Assembly (NCBI GenBank): GCA_001825565.1
Contig: MHXM01000177.1
Location: 1 to 16,319 of the forward strand
DNA from: Desulfuromonadaceae bacterium GWC2_58_13
GTDB taxonomy: Bacteria; Desulfobacterota; Desulfuromonadia; Desulfuromonadales; Trichloromonadaceae
DNA length: 16,319 nt
Reading direction: 5' to 3'
Part shown: in pieces, positions 12,200 to 16,319 of the stretch
Position numbering within the stretch: position 1 is the stretch's first letter
Layout of the letters: every line of letters begins with the position of its first letter
The notes under the pieces: model-generated
Seen by the model: the letters and a program-made list of their open reading frames with translations, nothing else
Told to the model about the DNA's origin: nothing
Databases searched by the model: none
Position numbers and translations under genes: made by a program

Positions 12200-13426
12200 T
12201 CATTCGAAATAGTCCCGGTTGCGGTTACCCGCGTCCCAGCATTGCATCAGCAGGGTGTAATTGCGGGTAGCCCGCAGTTCCAGTCGCAACATCCGTTCGG
12301 CCAGCAGCCATGTCTCGCCGCCGCGTCCGTAATGGTGCCGGAGCTGCGGGTTGACGCGGGAATAGTTGGCGATCAGGGGAATTCGCCGTCGTTTGCGGCT
12401 GGCGGCCAGGTAGGCGCGGCCCCGGTCGCTGCTGCCGAGCAAATGAAGATAAAGTGGGCCTGCGGAAAGAAACCCCTGCATCTCCTCCCGGCGTATTTCA
12501 TTAAGAATATAGCAGAGAATACGCTGAACGCGAGTGCGGGTGAAATGACGCGACTTGACGGCATCGACCAGCGCCGCATAATCGCTGTGGCGGAGCGCGG
12601 CCTCGAACAGCCGATTTTCGATGCCGTCTTCAACCTGGTAGAGATCCTTTAACGACTCGGCGCCCCGGAGTATTCGAGCCAGCAGCAAATGGCAGAACCT
12701 GGATTGATCCAGCCGATGGCCGGCGGCCAGGGCACGGTCCAGGGGCATCCGGGACGGCATCGGGATGAACGCCGCGAACGACTCCCCGGCCTGCAGCATC
12801 CGGCGGATGCCGGTGGCGCTGGCCATTTCGTCGCGGGCCTCTTCCTCGTGGTAGCCGGCCCCGATGCGCCGGATGGTGTAGGGAACGATGGAACTGCCGG
12901 TCTGGCGCAACGCCTTGAGATATTCGATGCCGAGAATGTTGTTGGGCGAAGCGATCGACTCGGCCTCGACTCCACCGAGTTCAGCCAGGCAGCGCGCCCG
13001 GGCGGTCGGATAATTCACCCCCAGGCGCAACAGCTCGGCGGTGCGCCCGGCAACAGAAGATTCCTGCTCGACCAGCAATTCGGCACAACGTTGCAGCGGC
13101 GCCAAATCTCCCGCCTCGCTGCCAAAGCAGAGGGTGTCGATCCCCCCGAGGGCTTCTAATGCCAGCACCGCCCCGCGAGCAAAATGGGGAGCACTGTTGC
13201 AAGCCCAGGGGAAGGGCAGTTCGACCACCAGGTCGACTCCGGCGCGCAACGCCATCCCGGCCCGCACCCATTTGTCGACCAGAGCCGGTTCGCCGCGCTG
13301 GAGAAAATGGCCGCTCATCACCGCCACCGAGACCTCGGCGCCGGTCGCCCGCAAGCTCTCGCGCAGGTGGTGGAGATGGCCGTTGTGAAACGGGTTGTAT
13401 TCGGTGATCAGGCCGACAGTGCGCAT
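12200..13426 (-). CDS. tmcAL: tRNA(Met) cytidine acetate ligase TmcAL
   Basis: TmcAL (formerly YlbM/DUF795) uses acetate and ATP to make N4-acetylcytidine at the wobble position of elongator tRNA-Met. The 408-aa protein starts with VGLITEYNPFHNGHLHHL, the nucleotidyltransferase-like HxGH motif (His14 and His17). It continues with AVMSGHFLQRGEPALVDKW, the characteristic TmcAL segment (about residues 36-54), then ELPFPWACNSA and FGSEAGD. Length and motif order match the Bacillus subtilis enzyme. The ATG at 13426 is preceded by a GGGGAAAT sequence. It lies downstream of serB-sfsA on the same strand, separated by 144 nt containing the inverted 8-bp repeat array. Confidence 0.93.
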   Translation of the reverse strand: MRTVGLITEYNPFHNGHLHHLRESLRATGAEVSVAVMSGHFLQRGEPALVDKWVRAGMALRAGVDLVVELPFPWACNSAPHFARGAVLALEALGGIDTLCFGSEAGDLAPLQRCAELLVEQESSVAGRTAELLRLGVNYPTARARCLAELGGVEAESIASPNNILGIEYLKALRQTGSSIVPYTIRRIGAGYHEEEARDEMASATGIRRMLQAGESFAAFIPMPSRMPLDRALAAGHRLDQSRFCHLLLARILRGAESLKDLYQVEDGIENRLFEAALRHSDYAALVDAVKSRHFTRTRVQRILCYILNEIRREEMQGFLSAGPLYLHLLGSSDRGRAYLAASRKRRRIPLIANYSRVNPQLRHHYGRGGETWLLAERMLRLELRATRNYTLLMQCWDAGNRNRDYFE

Positions 13427-13458
13427 ATTTCCCCGGAAAAGGAAAGCAAAGGCTGGCT

Positions 13459-13540
13459 TTAACGCAAGGACGCAAAGGAAAAACCTTAACCAAACAGGAT
13501 TTTCTTAGGTTTCCCCTGCGCCTCTGCGCCTCTGCGTTGA
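13459..13540. repeat. Inverted array of 8-bp GCGCAGAG-type repeats
   Basis: The left arm (from 13459) reads TTAACGCAAGGACGCAAAGG followed by AAAAACCTTAA. The right arm, read on the opposite strand from 13540, is TCAACGCAGAGG, then GCGCAGAG-type units, then GGGAAACCTAAG. Both arms are built from an 8-bp period (ACGCARRG/GCGCAGAG), with about two units on the left and three on the right. They face each other across some 15 nt. The array fills most of the sfsA-tmcAL gap. Similar ACGCAGAGGCGCAGAG tracts recur between genes in many bacterial genomes. Role unknown; the pair could fold into a hairpin in the transcript. Confidence 0.6.
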
Positions 13541-13570
13541 TCCCTTTGTTTTTGTTGGGTTATAAAGCCT

Positions 13571-14263
13571 TTAAAGAATGACCGGAATCCGCTCCCCGAC
13601 CCGGTTTTCCGCCGGGCTGACGACGCTCCGGTAGGCCAGGGCTTCGACTCCGGCGGCGGTGACCTGGCGCAGCAGACGGCCGTAGGCGGGATCGATGGCG
13701 TCGGCGGGGGTGAAGGCCGTGGCTTCGCCGCGCTGGACCAGAAAGAAGATCACCGCCCGATATCCTTCCTGTTTCGCCCGCAGCAGTTCCCGCAGATGCT
13801 TCTGGCCGCGGATGGTAACGGCATCGGGAAAACAGGCCTGTTGAGGTTGGCAGCAGAGGGTGACGTTCTTCACTTCGACCAGCACCCGCCGATCTTCCTT
13901 CTCCAGCAGAAAATCGATGCGGCTGTCGTGGTAGCGGGATTCGGCCGTCACGCTGAAGCCGGCCAGTTCGGGAATCCACCCTTGGCGCAGCCCCTCTTCG
14001 ACCACCCGGTTGGTGCGGTGGGTGTGGGTGTCGACCCAATGGCCGTTCACCTCGATCAGTTCAAGCGTGTAACACAGTTTACGGGCCGGGTTGTCGGCCG
14101 AACTGATCAGCACCCGGTAACCGGGCACGGCGCACTGCCGCATGCTGCCGGTATTGGGGGTGTGGGCGGTGACCATCGTGCCATCGGCCAGCTCGATATC
14201 GGTGAGAAAGCGCTGGTAACGGCGCAGCAGGCGCCCTTCGATGAGGGGGGACGGCAGCTTCAC
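13571..14263 (-). CDS. sfsA: SfsA family DNA-binding/nuclease-like protein
   Basis: SfsA ('sugar fermentation stimulation protein') is a conserved protein with an OB-like DNA-binding N-terminus and a PD-(D/E)XK nuclease-like C-terminus. Its physiological role remains unclear. The 230-aa product shows the usual order of motifs: LIEGRLLRRYQRFLTDIEL, VTAHTPNTGSM, THRTNRVVEEGL, and the nuclease-like SRIDFLLEKEDRRVLVEVKNVTL (about residues 112-134). RGQKHLRELL and the late IFFLVQR...FTPADAIDPAYG follow. The start is GTG 14263, preceded by GGAG at 9 nt. The GTGA overlaps the serB stop codon by 4 nt, fixing the start. A much longer reading in the same frame into serB is only a shadow. Confidence 0.93.
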   Translation of the reverse strand: MKLPSPLIEGRLLRRYQRFLTDIELADGTMVTAHTPNTGSMRQCAVPGYRVLISSADNPARKLCYTLELIEVNGHWVDTHTHRTNRVVEEGLRQGWIPELAGFSVTAESRYHDSRIDFLLEKEDRRVLVEVKNVTLCCQPQQACFPDAVTIRGQKHLRELLRAKQEGYRAVIFFLVQRGEATAFTPADAIDPAYGRLLRQVTAAGVEALAYRSVVSPAENRVGERIPVIL

Positions 14264-15444
14264 CCGGCGATCTCCGCCATTTCCCGCTCGGAGAGCCCGA
14301 GCAGGTAGAGGATCGAGTCGAGGTTCTGCTGGTTGATGTGAAAATCGGCCTGCTCGCGCACCCGCGCCTTGGCGTTGAAAGCGATCCCCAGACCGGCCTT
14401 GCCGAGCATCGGCAGGTCGTTGGCGCCGTCGCCGATAGCGATGGTCTGATCGAGGGTGATCCCTTCTTTTTCGGCGATCTCTTCGAGCAACCGGGCCTTG
14501 CGGGCGCCATCGACGATCGGGCCGAGCACGGCGCCGGTCACCATCCCATCGACGATTTCGAGCTGGTTGGCGTAGGCGTAGTCGAGACCGAGATCGGCCT
14601 TGAGCCGGTCGGTGAAAAACTTGAAGCCGCCGGAGATCACCGCAGTCTTGTAGCCGAGGCGCTTGAGGATGGTCACCAGGTTGCGGGCGCCGGGGGTCAG
14701 CGGAATGTTGCGATAGACCTGTTCGAGCGCTTCCGCCGGCAAACCCTTGAGCAGAGCGACCCGCTCGCGCAGCGATCCCTGAAAATCGAGTTCGCCGTTC
14801 ATGGCCCGTTCGGTAATCCCGGCCACCTGTTCGCCGACCCCGGCGACCCGGGCCAGTTCGTCGATGACCTCGATCTGAATCAGGGTCGAATCCATATCCA
14901 TCACCACTAGGCGCTTGGCCCGCCGGTAGAGGCTCTCTTTCTGCACCGCGATGTCGACGCCGAGACCGGCCCCGGCGTTCAGCAGCTTGCGGGTCATGAC
15001 CTTGACGTCCAGATCGGGCGCGGTGGTGATGAGAAATTCGACGCAACGCAGTTGCCCCTGGGTCAGCTTGGAAATCCGTTCGATATTGACCGCGTGATCG
15101 GCCAGGATACCGGAAATCCGCGCCAGGGAGGCCGCATTCACCTCGCCGCCGAGGATGGTCACCACGTAGGCGTGGCGGGTGCTCTTGCGCCGATACTCGG
15201 CCTCGCCGATGACCTGAAAGTCGAGATCGAGCCCCAGTTCCTTAGCCAGAAACAGCAGTTCCTTGATCAGCGGCTTCTGGTCGCTCTCGCCGGTGGGAAA
15301 ATCGATCAGCACCGACAGCGACAGCAGGGTGTGGGTAACGGTCTGCTCAATGTCGCGGATGCGGGCGCCGGCGGCGGCGATCTGGCCGGTGACCGCAGCG
15401 ATGATGCCGGTGCGGTCCGGGCCGATCAGGGTGAGAAGAATCAT
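14260..15444 (-). CDS. serB: Phosphoserine phosphatase with two ACT domains
   Basis: SerB dephosphorylates O-phosphoserine in the last step of serine synthesis. The 394-aa form used here has two N-terminal ACT domains (about residues 2-75 and 92-170), which usually bind serine for feedback control, and a HAD phosphatase domain. HAD motifs: DMDSTLI with nucleophile Asp183 and acid/base Asp185, AVISGG with Ser271, Lys317 in the third motif, and GDGANDLPML with Asp339 and Asp343. The ATG at 15444 is chosen because the ACT domain begins at once (MILLTLIGPDRTG) and a good promoter lies between it and a longer upstream reading (15564). No strong ribosome-binding site is seen. sfsA follows with a 4-nt overlap. 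Confidence 0.95.
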   Translation of the reverse strand: MILLTLIGPDRTGIIAAVTGQIAAAGARIRDIEQTVTHTLLSLSVLIDFPTGESDQKPLIKELLFLAKELGLDLDFQVIGEAEYRRKSTRHAYVVTILGGEVNAASLARISGILADHAVNIERISKLTQGQLRCVEFLITTAPDLDVKVMTRKLLNAGAGLGVDIAVQKESLYRRAKRLVVMDMDSTLIQIEVIDELARVAGVGEQVAGITERAMNGELDFQGSLRERVALLKGLPAEALEQVYRNIPLTPGARNLVTILKRLGYKTAVISGGFKFFTDRLKADLGLDYAYANQLEIVDGMVTGAVLGPIVDGARKARLLEEIAEKEGITLDQTIAIGDGANDLPMLGKAGLGIAFNAKARVREQADFHINQQNLDSILYLLGLSEREMAEIAG

Positions 15445-15491
15445 CTTATGATCCAAAGGGGCAGCCTTTCGAAAGGAGAGTTGAGGGGGAC

Positions 15492-15520
15492 ATTCTAGCG
15501 GCATCAGACATTTCAGGCAA
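15492..15520 (-). promoter_or_regulatory. Sigma-70-like promoter of serB-sfsA
   Basis: On the minus strand TTGCCT (15520-15515) and TAGAAT (15497-15492) are separated by 17 nt, with four and five matches to consensus. Transcription would start near 15485, about 40 nt before the serB ATG. This rules out the longer reading from 15564. The further gap to 15719 (about 200 nt) shows no gene I can support; it may contain the left end of the insertion sequence. Confidence 0.6.
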
Positions 15521-15719
15521 GGGGCGGAAAAATGCCAACCGATCTTCATCTCACCCCAACGCACAAAACAGCCGGTGAAGAATCCTTATCGGATTTCAAT
15601 GACAACTCTCGAAGACCTCATCGGCATGGAGGGGTTGTAGGAATATGACCATTGCAAAGGTAAGCATATTCTGGTTTTGGGTGGAGTAACTTCCAGGACA
15701 CTTTGAACTGAGCAGTGAT

Positions 15720-16319
15720 TTGATACCCATCTTGTCGAAATCAGACCGGGCAAAACTTAATTCGTTTATCGACCATCAGCGTGTCGCTTTACTCTTGAAG
15801 CAAAGCAACATGGTCAAGCAGTGCGGCATTGCACCCATCGCGGTGATGCGTTTTATTTCAACTTCTGCCTGGTTTTCACCGGCAAGAATCTGTTCCGCGA
15901 TTTGCAGGCCGATCCTGCCGGGAACGAAATCGGCAAGGACACCGTGTACCGATTTCTCAATTCGGTCAACGCCAACTGGCGCAAGTTCCTGCATCTGTTG
16001 AGCGCCGCGGTAATCCGCAAACAGATTCTGCCGCTGACCTCGGAGCAGACGCCCAAGGTTTTCATCGTCGATGACTCGCTCTACAACCGCAACCGCAGCA
16101 AAAAGGTGGAGCTTCTGGCCCGTGTTCACGATCATAACGAGAATCGCTACTACTGCGGGTTCCGGTTGCTGACGCTGGGCTGGTCCGATGGCTCCACCTG
16201 TGTGCCGGTATCGTTCAGCTTGCTGAGCTCCGCCAAGGAATTTCAGAGTCGCGGCTATGATGCGCTGGTCGCCCACACGACGATTGTTTTCGCCAGTTAT
16301 ATCATGCTGGAGTTCAAGG
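15720..16319 (+). pseudogene. Decayed IS4-type transposase: frameshift plus internal deletion
   Basis: The N-terminus (KLNSFIDHQRVALLLKQ...KQCGIAP) reads in one frame until about 15836. The continuation HRGDAFYFNFCLVFTGKNLFRDL reads in another frame, so one base has been lost (or two gained) there. The second frame stays open to the window end. It contains DTVYRFLNSVNANWRKFL, the first catalytic Asp region VFIVDDSLYNRNRSKKVELLARV, and FRLLTLGWSDGSTCVPVSFSLLSSAK. It then jumps directly to EFQSRGYDALVAHTTIVFASYIML. In intact family members the last block lies at the far C-terminus, after the second Asp and the Glu region, so roughly 200 or more codons are missing at about 16233-16243. No usable start codon with a ribosome-binding site was found. 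The 3' end is outside the window. Confidence 0.8.
15720..16319 (+). mobile_element. IS4-family insertion sequence remnant, partial
   Basis: The region is defined by the broken transposase. No terminal inverted repeat could be fixed by eye in 15521-15719, and the right end is outside the window, so the true boundaries are unknown. With a frameshift and the catalytic core deleted it cannot move by itself. Confidence 0.65.

Noticed and set aside
14264..15046. Upstream extension of the sfsA frame across serB
   Set aside because: Arg/Gly-rich nonsense translation inside a clear serB reading frame; the GTG at 14263 with GGAG and a GTGA overlap fixes the true start.
15600..15705. Two very short ATG ORFs upstream of the transposase remnant
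   Set aside because: 13 to 14 codons, no ribosome-binding sites, no conserved features or context.

Overview
The window looks like a chromosomal stretch from a GC-rich Gram-negative bacterium. A Desulfuromonadota lineage (Geobacter/Desulfuromonas type) is my best guess. The reasons are a complete outer-membrane lipid-asymmetry (Mla) operon, a PocR-type sensor N-terminus, a radical SAM/SPASM maturase beside a tiny Cys-rich peptide, and GTAGGGGCGA-type palindromic intergenic repeats. The assignment is inference from gene content; there is no rRNA or tRNA here to test it.

Layout. (1) 1-176, minus: AT-rich N-terminus of a PocR-domain sensor, cut by the window edge. (2) 352-2484, plus: a good promoter followed by a LemA lipoprotein and two TPM-domain proteins, with a double-hairpin repeat between the two TPM genes. 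(3) 2551-3057, plus: exported MsrB. (4) 3072-4798, plus: the most interesting part. A consensus-like promoter drives a 21-residue peptide ending in a CxCxxxC cluster, followed by a factor-independent terminator, a 121-aa Cys-rich protein of unknown function, and a radical SAM/SPASM enzyme with a PqqD/RRE-like N-terminus. This has the architecture of a ribosomally made, post-translationally modified peptide (RiPP) locus. (5) 4888-7752: DHA2-type MFS exporter (plus), Gfo/Idh/MocA oxidoreductase (minus), dodecin (plus). (6) 12080 down to 7783, minus: mlaE-mlaF-mlaD-mlaA-mlaC, then a stand-alone cyclic-nucleotide-binding protein translationally coupled to mlaC, then an MliC-like lipoprotein. (7) 15444 down to 12200, minus: serB-sfsA (overlapping by 4 nt) and tmcAL, separated by an inverted array of 8-bp repeats. 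(8) 15720-16319, plus: a decayed IS4-type transposase with a frameshift and a large internal deletion, running off the window.

How the genes work together. The Mla operon encodes the full retrograde phospholipid route: MlaA at the outer membrane, the MlaC carrier, and the MlaFED ABC complex at the inner membrane. No mlaB is present in the window. Genes 3140-4798 probably form one peptide-maturation unit in which the terminator after the peptide lets the precursor be made in excess over its enzymes. The remainder is housekeeping: serine biosynthesis, tRNA-Met acetylation, methionine sulfoxide repair and flavin storage.
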